Shown: positions 16,991-26,269, counted from the first letter of the stretch. The stretch is 64,000 nucleotides of DNA from Streptomyces justiciae (GCF_015163075.1 NZ_JADDXU010000017.1:62001-126000), one strand, 5' to 3'. A program made the numbers and translations. Notes: generated from the letters alone by a model not told the origin.

Positions 16991-17020
16991 GTACATGGCT
17001 ACTATGTACAGGGCTACTAT
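16991..17020. promoter_or_regulatory. MarR operator candidate with repeated element
   Basis: GTACAT-GGCTACT-ATGTAC (16991-17009) is an inverted repeat with perfect 6-bp arms. The nonamer GGCTACTAT (16997-17005) recurs at 17012-17020, 15 bp later. It lies 10 bp before the MarR start codon, between the MarR and pirin genes. Confidence 0.65.
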
Positions 17021-17081
17021 TTTCGGGGAGTCCCCGGTGACGACCTGACGGGACACCGCCCACGGGGCTAGGTTGGGCGGC

Positions 17082-18047
17082 ATGAGCAATCTTGATCGCG
17101 AGGCGGCTCCCGCCCTGTGCGGCGGCCGCGGCTTCGTGGTGGCGGAGCCCGTTCGCGAACTCCTCAGCCCGCGCACCGTCAAACTCGGCGAGTCCAGCGA
17201 GGTCCGCCGGCTGCTGCCCAACCTGGGGCGGCGCATGGTCGGCGCCTGGTGCTTCGTCGACCACTACGGCCCCGACGACATCGCCGACGAGCCCGGCATG
17301 CAGGTGCCCCCGCACCCGCACATGGGCCTGCAGACGGTCAGCTGGCTGCACGAGGGTGAGGTCCTGCACCGCGACTCGACCGGCAGCCTCCAGACGATCC
17401 GCCCGCGCGAGCTGGGCCTGATGACCTCCGGACGGGCCATCAGCCACTCCGAGGAGAGCCCCAAGTCGCACGCCCGCTTCCTGCACGGCGCCCAGCTGTG
17501 GGTCGCCCTCCCGGACGGCCACCGCCACACCGACCCGCGCTTCGAGCACCACGCCGAGCTGCCGCAGGTCACCGCGCCAGGGCTGACCGCCACCCTCATC
17601 CTCGGCGACCTCGACGGCGCGACCTCGCCCGGAACGACGTACACCCCGATCGTCGGCGCCGACCTGGCGCTCGCCGCCGGCGCGGACGTACGCCTCCCGC
17701 TGGAACCGGACTTCGAGTACGCCGTGCTGTCCATGTCCGGCGAGGCCCACGTGGACGGCGTGCCGGTGCTGCCCGGCTCCATGCTCTACCTCGGCTGCGG
17801 ACGCACCGAACTCCCGCTGCGCGCCGCGTCGGACGCGGGGCTGATGCTCCTGGGCGGTGAGCCGTTCGAGGAGGAGCTGATCATGTTCTGGAACTGGATC
17901 GGGCGGTCCCAAGAAGAGATCGTACAGGCGCGTCAGGACTGGATGGAAGGCTCCCGGTTCGGGGAGGTGAAGGGGTACGACGGGGCGCCACTGCCTGCAC
18001 CGGAACTGCCGCCGGTGCCGTTGAAGCCACGGGGGAGAGTGCGCTGA
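17082..18047 (+). CDS. Pirin-family protein (bicupin, quercetinase-like)
   Basis: This 321-residue protein has two cupin domains. The first has the metal-site pattern PPHPHMGLQTVSWLHEGEVLHRDSTG, with the His residues of the N-terminal pirin metal centre, then MTSGRAISHSEESP. The C-terminal half carries GSMLYLGCGR and GGEPFEEELIMFWNWIGRSQEEI, a typical pirin ending. Bacterial pirins can oxidise quercetin or modulate enzymes. The ATG at 17082 is chosen because an upstream in-frame GTG or ATG at 17073 adds only MGG. It is probably regulated by the divergent MarR protein. Confidence 0.92.
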   Translation: MSNLDREAAPALCGGRGFVVAEPVRELLSPRTVKLGESSEVRRLLPNLGRRMVGAWCFVDHYGPDDIADEPGMQVPPHPHMGLQTVSWLHEGEVLHRDSTGSLQTIRPRELGLMTSGRAISHSEESPKSHARFLHGAQLWVALPDGHRHTDPRFEHHAELPQVTAPGLTATLILGDLDGATSPGTTYTPIVGADLALAAGADVRLPLEPDFEYAVLSMSGEAHVDGVPVLPGSMLYLGCGRTELPLRAASDAGLMLLGGEPFEEELIMFWNWIGRSQEEIVQARQDWMEGSRFGEVKGYDGAPLPAPELPPVPLKPRGRVR

Positions 18048-18862
18048 CCTGCTGAAACGCGTTGGCGTTGGTGGCCGCAAGGCGGAAGGCGGTCGGGTAA
18101 TTCTCACAGTCTTCCACCTGCTTGCCGGGAGGCGTCTGAACAGCTGGCTGGCTCCGGCCGGTGCGGTTGGCGATTCCACGGTGTGGCTGCCTCTGGGCGG
18201 CTGTGGCAGGACTCTTGCTGACCTAATGCTGACTTTGCTGACGCTCCGTCAGGATCGGGTGAGGGGTTCTTTTCCAAGCCCCAGGGCTTGCGGAGGCGTT
18301 TGCAGGTTCGGTGGTGTCCGGACCAATGCTGACCTGCCTGGCGGTCGAGTCGGGCGTTGCGGAGGGGCGGCGTTGCTCACACTGCCTCCTTGTGGAGATT
18401 CCACAAGATTCCGACGCCGCCGCCGTCTCTCGGCAGTGTCGCTTGCGTTCGATCCGAACGAACGTGGTACGAGTGAGGTAGCGCGATAGACGGGCAAGGT
18501 CCGACGTGCACTGTGCCCCGTCGGCTTCCGGTGTTGCGGATGGAGAAAGCCGAACAGTGCGTAAACGCGGTCCGGTCCGAGGTGCTCTGCGGTAGGTGGA
18601 AGGCATCGGCATGAGCGGTGCCTGCCTGGACGCCAAAGGAAGACGCGGCACGCGCGTAGCGGGCCTCGGAAACGGACGGTCGCCCGCCTGCAGCGGGTGG
18701 AGCGTGAGAGCAGCCCCCACGGTGGATGGTGTCTGGCAGGCAGAGGGAATTCGGCAGAGTCCTCAGCTGAGGGTCCAGGACATCGCATCTGGCACGAGGT
18801 GGAGGGCTGGCACGGCGCCCGTTCCGGCGAACACAGGCCGACGACGATCGTGCCTTGAGGGC
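18048..18862. other. Gene-free intergenic region with small dyads
   Basis: I see no convincing coding sequence in these 815 bp. The open frames across it have no family resemblance and unlike codon use. Three inverted repeats stand out: CAAGCCC-CA-GGGCTTG (18275-18290), CTTGTGGA-GAT-TCCACAAG (18389-18407) and CGTTCG-ATC-CGAACG (18446-18460). The phrase GCTGAC occurs repeatedly near 18215-18245. It may be a decayed insertion, but nothing proves that. Confidence 0.5.
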
Positions 18863-21328
18863 TCAGTAAGCGGCCGCGTGATAGTGCGGCGCGGTGTTTT
18901 GTTCCGCCCAGATCGTCTTGCCTGTGGGAGTGGGACGTGTGCCCCAGCGTTGGGTCAGCTGGGCGACCAGGAGCAGTCCGCGGCCGCCTTCGTCGTAGGT
19001 GCGGGCGCGGCGCATGTGGGGTGCGGTGCTGCTCGCGTCCGAGACCTCGCAGATGAGGTTCTCGTCGTGGATGAGGCGCAGCTGGATGGGCGGCTCGGCG
19101 TAACGGATGGCATTAGTGATCAGTTCGCTGACGATCAGCTCCGTGACAAACACGGCGTCAGTCAGGCCCCAGGCCTCCACCTGGCGGAGGGCGGACCTGC
19201 GGGCTCCGGCGACAGCAGCTGGATCGGGAGCCACTTCCCAGGTAGCGACCTTGTCGGCGGTGAGTGCCCGGGTCCGGGCGATGAGCAGGGCTGCGTCGTC
19301 GGTGGGGTGCTGGGGGAGCACGGTGGCGAGAACCGAGTCGCAAAGAGCGTCCGGGGAGGCCGCAGGACGGGTGAGGGCTTGGCGCAGACGAGCAATGCCG
19401 TCGTCGATGTCGTCGTCGCGGGACTCGACGAGGCCGTCGGTGTAGAGGGCGAGCGTGCTGCCTTCGGGCAGCTCGACCTCGACCGCCTCGAATGGCAGTC
19501 CGCCCAGGCCCAGTGGGGGGCCTGCGGGCAGGTCGAGCAGGCTCGCGGTGTTGTCGGAGTTCACCAGGACCGGCAGTGGATGTCCGGCCCTGGCGAGAGT
19601 GCAGCGGCGTGACACCGGGTCGTAGACCGCGTACAGACAGGTTGCTCCGACGTCACTCGTGGTTTCGCCCTGCACTGCGGTCTGCTCCGTGCCAGCCGGC
19701 TCCACGGACAGGCGGGCCACCAGGTCATCGAGATGGGTGAGGAGTTCGTCCGGGGGCAGATCGATGTCGGCAAGAGTCCGTACGGCTGTCCGGAGGCGTC
19801 CCATGGTCGCGGAAGCATGGATGCCGTGCCCCACGACATCGCCGACAACCAGCGCCACCCTGGCTCCGGACAGTGGGATGACGTCGAACCAATCTCCCCC
19901 CACCCCGGCCTTGCCGCCTGCCGGGAGATAACGGGAAGCGACCTCCACCGCGGCCTGCTCGGGCAGGTGCTGCGGCAGCAGGCTGCGTTGCAGCGTGATC
20001 GCGGTGGCGCGTTCACGGGAGTAGCGCAGGGCGTTGTCGAGACAGACAGCGGCCCGGGCGGCGAGTTCCTCGGCCAGCATGAGGTCGTCCGCGTGGAACG
20101 GTTCGGGGTGCCGGTGCCGAAGGAACACAGCGACGCCTAGGATGGTGCCTCGAGCCGAAAGAGGCACGGACATCACCGAATGGAAGCCGAACTCACGGAT
20201 CCTGGAGGTCCGTAGAGGGTCCTGGGCCACCCAGTCGGCGATTGCGGAATCGCCCACTTGGTGCCGAACGGCACGTCCCAATCGGAGACTTTCCGCAGGT
20301 GCGGAGCTACCCGGATACTCGTCCACCTCCCCTGGAGCAACGACAGCCTCAGGGATACCTGGGAGTACAGATTGATGTGCGATGCGCCGCAACAGAAGAC
20401 TTCCCGCTTTTGTGAGCGCTCCGGAAGGCTGCTCCAGCCCTTCGTCGAGGGACGTCAGCAGGTCGACACTGAGGAAGTCGGCGAACTCCGGGACCACCAT
20501 GTCTGCCAACTCCTGCGCCGTGCGCGTCACGTCCAGAGTGCTGCCGATGCGTTTACTGGCTTCGGCGATCAGCTGGAGGCGCTTGCGGGCCCAGAACTGC
20601 TCCGTGATGTCGTGTCCGGAGAGACCGACGCCCTGGATCCGGCCACTCCGGTCCCGTAGCGGCGCGATGAAGACCGACCAGGCGTGCTCGCGTGCTTCAC
20701 CGGCGACGCGCAGGTAGTGCTCGAGGTACTGCGGATCACCGGTTTCCAGCGCCCGCGCCATGCTTTGTTCAGCCCGCTCGGCTGCGTCTTCGTCGACGAT
20801 CTCTGTCACGCGCAATCCGCGCATTTCGGCTTCGGTGAGGGCCTGGGCTCTTTCCATGTTCTCGTTGGCACACCGCAGGCGAAGAGCCGTGTCGTACAGC
20901 GCCATAGAGCAGCATGGCGACTGCGCAAAGCTCCAACTCACCAGCGCCTCGTCAGCCGGATGGGGTGCTGCTCCGTCCAAGGCCGAGACCACCAGCCAGT
21001 CGGCGCCCCCCTGCCCCGGCCTCCTGTGGTGTGCAAGCACCCTCCTCTCGACTTGCCGACCATCCCGGTGTCTGAGAGCGAGCACTCCGTGCCACCTCGG
21101 CAGCCGTGCGAGTGGAGGAAGGTTCCGCACCGATGGTTCCTCGGCGAGAAGGGTGGTCGCCGGGCGGCCCACGATCTGTGCCGACGAGTACCCGAGGAGT
21201 CGTTCAGCGCCGTCGCTCCATCCGGTCACTGTGCCGTGTTCATCGATAGTGGCCCGAGCGGTGAGAGCCTCCCCGACGATGCCTCGGGCAGGATGGGCAT
21301 CGAGGCCGTCCGCAGTAGACCGCTCCAT
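18863..21328 (-). CDS. SpoIIE-type serine phosphatase with PAS, GAF and C-terminal anti-sigma kinase domains
   Basis: This 821-residue multidomain signalling protein has PAS domains at about 20-110 and 130-240 (WSDGAERLLGYSSAQIVGRP; RSGRIQGVGLSGHDITEQ). A GAF domain follows at about 255-445 (SVMSVPLSARGTILGVAVF). The PP2C/SpoIIE phosphatase lies at about 465-680, with metal-site acidic residues in GGDWFDVIPL, VGDVVGHG and YTDGLVE. A terminal HATPase/RsbW-like kinase spans about 695-810 (VSELITNAIRY, DEGGRGLLLVAQL). It is typical of Streptomyces stress and differentiation switches acting on anti-anti-sigma factors. No partner gene is adjacent. It starts at the ATG at 21328; a stop lies just upstream. 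Confidence 0.93.
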   Translation of the reverse strand: MERSTADGLDAHPARGIVGEALTARATIDEHGTVTGWSDGAERLLGYSSAQIVGRPATTLLAEEPSVRNLPPLARLPRWHGVLALRHRDGRQVERRVLAHHRRPGQGGADWLVVSALDGAAPHPADEALVSWSFAQSPCCSMALYDTALRLRCANENMERAQALTEAEMRGLRVTEIVDEDAAERAEQSMARALETGDPQYLEHYLRVAGEAREHAWSVFIAPLRDRSGRIQGVGLSGHDITEQFWARKRLQLIAEASKRIGSTLDVTRTAQELADMVVPEFADFLSVDLLTSLDEGLEQPSGALTKAGSLLLRRIAHQSVLPGIPEAVVAPGEVDEYPGSSAPAESLRLGRAVRHQVGDSAIADWVAQDPLRTSRIREFGFHSVMSVPLSARGTILGVAVFLRHRHPEPFHADDLMLAEELAARAAVCLDNALRYSRERATAITLQRSLLPQHLPEQAAVEVASRYLPAGGKAGVGGDWFDVIPLSGARVALVVGDVVGHGIHASATMGRLRTAVRTLADIDLPPDELLTHLDDLVARLSVEPAGTEQTAVQGETTSDVGATCLYAVYDPVSRRCTLARAGHPLPVLVNSDNTASLLDLPAGPPLGLGGLPFEAVEVELPEGSTLALYTDGLVESRDDDIDDGIARLRQALTRPAASPDALCDSVLATVLPQHPTDDAALLIARTRALTADKVATWEVAPDPAAVAGARRSALRQVEAWGLTDAVFVTELIVSELITNAIRYAEPPIQLRLIHDENLICEVSDASSTAPHMRRARTYDEGGRGLLLVAQLTQRWGTRPTPTGKTIWAEQNTAPHYHAAAY

Positions 21329-22219
21329 GGTCGATTCATCTCACTTTCGTCGGATTCTCCCCTGTGTAGAAATCGTGACGGTTTAGCGCAATGCGAACGG
21401 TGATTCTTGAAAATGCTACAAACTGCTGAATTCGACTATTGGTGCAGATTGTCCTCTATTTGCGTGCCGGGCGTCAGGGGCATGCGACCGCCTTCGGGCG
21501 GCGGGCGTGGGGTGCCGGTGCGGACGCCATGCGCAAAACGGCCAGCGGTGTTCTCCAGTGGATAGTGCGCGGCGGCGCTCCTGGACGCCAAACGGCCGTC
21601 ACCCCCTTGGCGACGGCCGGGCCGAACTGTCGGATCTGGGGGATCGTGGTCACTTTGTGGGCCGCGACCCGTTCGCTGAGCCAGACGTGCCGGTGCGGGA
21701 CATCGCCCGGGGAAGCGGACGAAGGCGCCGACCGTCAGGTCCACCGGCTCGTTGAGGGAGCCTGTGCGCAGTTTGTCGGTGATCATGTTGACGTGTGCGG
21801 GGTGCCCGCAGCGTGGGGAGCGACCACTTCCGGTGCTCCGCCGCTGCGCTCTAGGAGCAGGAGCAGAGTGCGGACGTACCCGGATCCGTACCGTCTCGTC
21901 CAGGAGGCTCTCGCTCCAGTTGACCCCGTCGGCTCTCTCGCCCTCGTCCTGGTGGCTGGACGTAGACCGGTGTGCCCCACTCGGTCAGCCAGGCCGCCGG
22001 CAATTACCCGTTGCGGGAAGCCGCCGCCCGTTGCCAGATGATGACCGGTCACACCACGGGGCACAATCGTCCTAGTGCCGTGAGACAAATGGCGGCAGGT
22101 CGACCAAGGTTCGGGCACCCTGGCTGGCGCCGTGCACGCGGTCAAGCCGGCCTGGCCCGCCGATGCGGAAGATATGCGCCAGCGTGGCCGTCGCGGTGTC
22201 GTTCTGATGTGTCCTCAGG
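21329..22219. other. Gene-poor region: AT-rich leader, then apparently decayed sequence
   Basis: Positions 21340-21460 are unusually AT-rich for this genome and probably hold the promoter of the phosphatase gene. From about 21460 to 22150 the minus strand shows protein-like segments broken across frames. VDLTVGAFVRFPG continues after a frame change as DVPHRHVWLSERVAAHKVTT and IPQIRQFGPAVAKGVTAVW. I read this as a decayed gene of unrecognised family rather than a functional one. Confidence 0.45.
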
Positions 22220-22675
22220 TCAGGATCGACCGTCGACGGCCAGGGCCTCGGGGTTGAGCTGCTCGACCAACTGGCGGAGCAGGCGGTGGATTGTGTCCTT
22301 GTCGTCCGGGCCGAGCGGTGAGGTTGTCTCCGCTTCGATCCGAGCAGCGATCGACGCCGCGCGGGTGGCCAGCGAGTGCCCGTCGTCGGTGGTGTATAGG
22401 CGCATACTGCGGCGGCTGGTCGGATGGGGCTCGCGGCGCAGCAGGCCTCGCTCGATGAGTTGGCCCACCGCGGCGCCCATGGACTGGGCCGTGATGCCGG
22501 AGCGGCGTGCGATCTCGGCTGCGGACACCCCCGGTGTGCGCGCGGCATGCTGGAGAGCGTTGTGCTGGGCCAACGTCAGGGCCTCCACGCGCAGTGCCTT
22601 CTCCAGCCTTCCTGCGACGATCTGGGAGAACTGCCAGGCCAAATATCCGGTGGTGGGGAAGGCTGCGTCGGTCAC
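22220..22675 (-). CDS. MarR-family regulator
   Basis: The protein has 151 residues. LTLAQHNALQHAARTPGVSAAEIARRSGITAQSMGAAVGQLIERGLLRREPHPTSRRSMRLYTTDDG is a complete MarR winged helix. It is a clear paralogue of the protein at 23906, and the shared blocks are GYLAWQ, AQHNALQH, SAAEIARR and SGIT/TGIT-QSMG. It lies 97 bp downstream of the membrane protein gene on the same strand. It may share control of that gene with its paralogue. Confidence 0.9.
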   Translation of the reverse strand: MTDAAFPTTGYLAWQFSQIVAGRLEKALRVEALTLAQHNALQHAARTPGVSAAEIARRSGITAQSMGAAVGQLIERGLLRREPHPTSRRSMRLYTTDDGHSLATRAASIAARIEAETTSPLGPDDKDTIHRLLRQLVEQLNPEALAVDGRS

Positions 22676-22772
22676 ATCGGCAGTTTACGAGAGCACTTCA
22701 TGGTGCCCTCGGCGATGCCCGTCGACGGAGGCGCTGTGGGGTGGTCGGCGACGACACTCGGCGGAAGGCTGG

Positions 22773-23837
22773 TCAGACGACGGCTTCGCGGCGCGGAGCG
22801 CGCGCGTCGCGCCAGTACAGCGTCGCGGAGGCGATCAGGATCCACACGACCAGGACGACGATGCCGACGGTGAGGCCGTCGTTGTTGAAGTGGGACAACC
22901 CTTGGACGGCTCGGACGCCGACTCCCACCGGGAGGATCTTCGAGAACGGATGGAGCCAGTCCGGCAGGTAGGCAGTGGGCAGCGTGCCGCCACTGGTGCT
23001 GTTGCCGAAGGTGAACAGGACCACGGCGGCCAGCGACATCCCGGCTCGGCCGAAGAGTCGCATGAACGCCATGGTCGCGCTGCCGACAGCCGCGGCCATC
23101 AAGGCGATGACCCCCGCGATGCCCAGGAAGGGTCCGGGCAGTGCCGCGAAGCCCGCGCTCCCGGCTATCACCGCGACCACGATCCCGCCGAGGACGCTGA
23201 AGGTGAACAGGCTGGTCAGCCTCCACCGATACTCCAGGCTGGGAGCGATCTGGTAGGTCATCATGCCGAACAGGAACCCGGCCAGCACGACGCCGAAGCC
23301 GGCGTAGAACACCGACATGCCGCGGGTGTCGCCCGCCGAGGCCGGAACGGCGTCCTGGACGGTGAGCCGGACGCCGCTCGCCTTGGCGACACCCGAGAAG
23401 GCGCCGGTGACCGTCGAGGTCACCGAAGGGCCGTTGGCGCCGGCGTACAGGAGTTCGGAGGACTTGCCGGAGCCCGTGATGTAAGTGGCGTACACCTTGC
23501 GGTCCTCCAGAGCGTGGCGGGCCGCCCTCTGGTCGGCGTAGCGCTTCACCGCAAAGCCGCCGGGCAGCCCGGCCTCCAGCCCTGCTGTGACCTGTTCGGC
23601 CTGCTCGGTCGTGCCCACGACGGCGACCGGAAGGTCATGGGGTCGCGGAGCGTGAAAGGCCGCCAGGAAGACGCTGATGAAGATCGAGCCAATGATCAGA
23701 ACGATTGCGACTGGCATCAGAACGCCCTTCACGCCGGTCGCACCCTGCAGTGAGGGAGCGGAGTCGACTGCGTGGTGCTGAGCATGGCTGGGCTCGAAGG
23801 AAGCTGGGGGTGATGTGGACACGGGCTTCTTCCTCAC
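22773..23837 (-). CDS. ABC-2/YhgE-like membrane protein (DUF3533-type), possible drug exporter
   Basis: This 354-residue protein has one N-terminal helix (VKGVLMPVAIVLIIGSIFISVFLAAFH) and an extracytoplasmic domain of about 150 residues (HDLPVAVVGTTEQAEQV; FAVKRYADQRAARHALEDRKVYATYITG). Five more helices follow, including VGSATMAFMRLFGRAGMSLAAVVLF. This is the layout of YhgE/Pip-type ABC-2 permeases, with no ATPase encoded nearby. It is divergent from a MarR gene with an operator between them, which suggests inducible export of a toxic compound. Transport is inferred. Confidence 0.8.
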   Translation of the reverse strand: MRKKPVSTSPPASFEPSHAQHHAVDSAPSLQGATGVKGVLMPVAIVLIIGSIFISVFLAAFHAPRPHDLPVAVVGTTEQAEQVTAGLEAGLPGGFAVKRYADQRAARHALEDRKVYATYITGSGKSSELLYAGANGPSVTSTVTGAFSGVAKASGVRLTVQDAVPASAGDTRGMSVFYAGFGVVLAGFLFGMMTYQIAPSLEYRWRLTSLFTFSVLGGIVVAVIAGSAGFAALPGPFLGIAGVIALMAAAVGSATMAFMRLFGRAGMSLAAVVLFTFGNSTSGGTLPTAYLPDWLHPFSKILPVGVGVRAVQGLSHFNNDGLTVGIVVLVVWILIASATLYWRDARAPRREAVV

Positions 23838-23844
23838 TTGAAAT

Positions 23845-23889
23845 GTAAGGTACCTTCTATTCCTACCATAGAAATATCAGGCACCTTAC
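23845..23889. promoter_or_regulatory. MarR operator: inverted repeat between permease and MarR genes
   Basis: GTAAGGTACC (23845-23854) is matched by GGCACCTTAC (23880-23889), the complement with one mismatch. It lies in an AT-rich 68-bp divergent region. The first arm continues as a shorter palindrome, AAGGTACCTT. It probably covers both promoters. Confidence 0.7.
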
Positions 23890-23905
23890 TTTCGGAGCTG
23901 CGCTC

Positions 23906-24391
23906 ATGCGTTCCACTCAGGTGGACCCCTCGGCACGTACCGGCTATCTCGCGTGGCAGGTGACTCATGTGATGGGGACGCGTCTGGAGAGGGCGTTGCG
24001 CTCGCTCGATCTCACGATCGCCCAGCACAACGCCCTCCAGCACCTCGTCTGGACCCCGGGAATCTCCGCCGCGGAGATCGCGCGTCGCACCGGCATCACT
24101 CCGCAGTCCATGGGCACCGCTGTCAGCGCCTTGGAGGACCGAGACCTTGTGGTGCGCCGTGAGCACCCTGCGAGCCGCAGAACCGTCCAGTTGGCCATCA
24201 CGGACAGGGGTGCCAAGGTCGCCGAACGTGCGCGGGATGTGGTGGAGCGTCTCGACAGGGAGGCGCTTGCGGTTCTTACCCCGGCTGAGCGGTCAGTCGT
24301 TCACTCCCTGCTGCATCGGATACTCGCCGAGCTCAATCCGGATGCCCTGCCGTCGACGGAGTCGGGTGGCGCGCATTCGGAAGTGGCCTGA
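23906..24391 (+). CDS. MarR-family regulator
   Basis: The protein has 161 residues. LTIAQHNALQHLVWTPGISAAEIARRTGITPQSMGTAVSALEDRDLVVRREHPASRRTVQLAITDRG is the MarR winged helix. It is divergent from the ABC-2-like gene, and the inverted repeat at 23845-23889 separates them, so it is the likely direct repressor. Its paralogue at 22220 flanks the same membrane gene on the other side. Confidence 0.93.
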   Translation: MRSTQVDPSARTGYLAWQVTHVMGTRLERALRSLDLTIAQHNALQHLVWTPGISAAEIARRTGITPQSMGTAVSALEDRDLVVRREHPASRRTVQLAITDRGAKVAERARDVVERLDREALAVLTPAERSVVHSLLHRILAELNPDALPSTESGGAHSEVA

Positions 24392-24400
24392 TCCCCTCGG

Positions 24401-24910
24401 GGTGTCGATACTCTCGGCGTCTTCCTCAAGTCGCCCTCGTCTCTTGTTCCGGACTGCGGTGTCGTTCGACTGCCGTATCAGGATTGGCGGTTCGACCAGG
24501 AGGGTGACGTGGAGCTCGACCACATCGGCGGCTGCACCTGCCTGCTCGACATGACGATGCGTGACCCGCGGAATGAGGGCCGCGCGCTCCGTAAGTCCTT
24601 CGACACGTTCCCCCCATGGGGCCCAGCTGGTCTCCGCCGACGAAGCTGAGCCGCCAAGGCGCTCGAACTACGCTGCTCGGTGGACGGCACACAGCGGCAA
24701 CCCGCCCGCATCGCCGACCTCATCTGGGACGTCCCGCGGCTTCTGTCGTACATCTCGAGCGCGATGCGGCTGCTTCCGGGATGTGATCTCCACGGCACGC
24801 CCGCAGGCGTCGGCGTGGTGCGCGACGGTTACTGGAACGTCTTGGAGATCGATCGGGTCGGCCGGCTGGAGGTGTCGGTGGACACTGCCAGTGCCGCCCT
24901 CTCGCCGACG
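24401..24910 (+). pseudogene. Decayed fumarylacetoacetate hydrolase (FAH)-family gene
   Basis: Two frames together spell out an FAH enzyme. Frame one, from 24404, reads VDTLGVFLKSPSSLVPDCG, then YQDWRFDQEG, then GGCTCLLDMTMR and LRKSFDTFPPWGP, and stops. Frame two, from about 24667, reads DGTQRQPARIADLIWDVPRL, LSYISSAMRLLPG, HGTPAGVGVVRDG and VLEIDRVGRLEVSV. These match the usual FLKSPS, YTCLLDMT-R, RKSFDTFTP-GP, LIWDVPRLISYIS, LPGD and TGTPAGVG motifs in order. A central piece is missing and at least one frameshift separates the halves. It follows the MarR gene directly. Confidence 0.8.
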
Positions 24911-25042
24911 CGCGGCCACAAGGTCCCGCGCGCCGTCCATCCGTCGCGCAGCCATTCCCAAAGCTGGCCTGTTCCGGCCTCCCGGCATCAGGAGGCGCCG
25001 GTCTACTTCACTGGCAGCGAATTGCGGAGCTTTCGAGTGCGA

Positions 25043-26128
25043 CTATGCGTGGCCGAGGGGTGCGGCACTTCCGCCCTCGACGAGGTTCGCCTGGGCCTTG
25101 CTGCCGTGGAAGTCGCGGGAGCGTTGCGCGCTGCCGAACCCGCCGTAGGGGTAACCGCCGTGCTGTGGCGTGCTGACGGTGTTGAGGGCCGCGGTGGTCT
25201 CGGCGTCGAGGTGCAGTTCGGCCGCGCCGAGGTTGTCGGTCAGGTGGCCGAGGGTGCGGGCGCCGACGATGGGGGCGACGACGGAGGGCTGGTCGGCTGC
25301 CCACGCCAGGGCGACTTGGCTGGGGGTGTGGCCGGTCTCGCGGGCGATGCGGACGACCGTGTCGATGGTGTGCCAGTTACGGTCGGAGGCGGCGTACTCG
25401 GCGGAGACCCACTGGTAGAGCTCGTCTTCGGAACCGGCGCGGGAGTCGGGATCGGCGGTGGTGCCGCGCTGGTACTTGCCGGTGAGGAAGCCGCCTGCGA
25501 GGGGTGACCATGGCAGCAGGGCGATCTGGTTGTGCGATGCGGCGGGGATGACCTCGTACTCGCTCTCCCGGGACAGCAGGCTGTACTGCTGTTGGAGGGA
25601 CACGGGGGCGTGGGTGCCCATCTGCCGCGCGGTGGAGAGGGCGAGCTGGAGCTGCCAGCCGGTGAAGTTGGACAGCCCCACGTAGTTGATCTTCCCCGCG
25701 TGGACGGCGTCGTCGAGGAACGACAGCGTCTCCTCGATCGGGGTCAGGGGGTCCCAGGCGTGGATCTGGTACAGGTCGATGTGGTCGAGTCCGAGGCGGC
25801 GCAGGGAGGCGTCCAGTGAGCGGCGCAGCTGCCGGCGGGTGGAGCCGAGACTGTTGACGTCGGTGCCGGGGCCGTAGCGGCCCTTGGTGGCCAGGACGAC
25901 GCGGTCGGTGATGTCGTTGGGGCGGCTGGCGAACCAACGGCCGATGATCTCTTCGCTGCGTCCGCCGCCGTAGACGTTGGAGGTGTCGACCAGGTTGCCG
26001 CCGGCGTCCACGAACGCGTCTAGGAGCGCGAACGCCTCGTCTTCGGGGGTTTGGACGCCGAAGTACATCGTGCCGAAGGCGATGCGGGAGACGGCGGTTC
26101 CGGTGTTGCCGAGCTTGCGGTACTCCAT
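25043..26128 (-). CDS. Aldo-keto reductase (potassium-channel beta/YghZ-like)
   Basis: The protein has about 361 residues starting MEYRKLGNTGTAVSRIAFGTMYFG. The catalytic Asp and Tyr lie in LVDTSNVYGGGRSEEIIG, the Lys in VLATKGRYGPG and the His in DLYQIHAWDPLTPIEETL. The NADP loop is IVGARTLGHLTDNLGA. The ATG at 26128 has AAGGAA 9 nt upstream, and an earlier start at 26155 lacks one. It is the most downstream of a minus-strand set of redox genes that begins near 31,900. The substrate is unknown. Confidence 0.92.
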   Translation of the reverse strand: MEYRKLGNTGTAVSRIAFGTMYFGVQTPEDEAFALLDAFVDAGGNLVDTSNVYGGGRSEEIIGRWFASRPNDITDRVVLATKGRYGPGTDVNSLGSTRRQLRRSLDASLRRLGLDHIDLYQIHAWDPLTPIEETLSFLDDAVHAGKINYVGLSNFTGWQLQLALSTARQMGTHAPVSLQQQYSLLSRESEYEVIPAASHNQIALLPWSPLAGGFLTGKYQRGTTADPDSRAGSEDELYQWVSAEYAASDRNWHTIDTVVRIARETGHTPSQVALAWAADQPSVVAPIVGARTLGHLTDNLGAAELHLDAETTAALNTVSTPQHGGYPYGGFGSAQRSRDFHGSKAQANLVEGGSAAPLGHA

Positions 26129-26240
26129 GGGATTCCTTGTCGTTGTGCGGCTCACGCCGCGGTGGGGGGACAGTTGCGGCAGGCTCGGGACGACGGAACG
26201 GTTTGCGGTGTCATTTCGAGGTGGCGTGCGGCTTGTACGG

Positions 26241-26269
26241 TTCGGGGGGCGGTGTCACCGTCCCCCGAA
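26241..26269. terminator. Inverted repeat, probable terminator
   Basis: TTCGGGGG (26241-26248) pairs with CCCCCGAA (26262-26269). The interior GCGGTG/CACCG can extend the stem. It lies just downstream of the secreted propeller-like gene and upstream of the aldo-keto reductase. An operator role is also possible. Confidence 0.55.
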
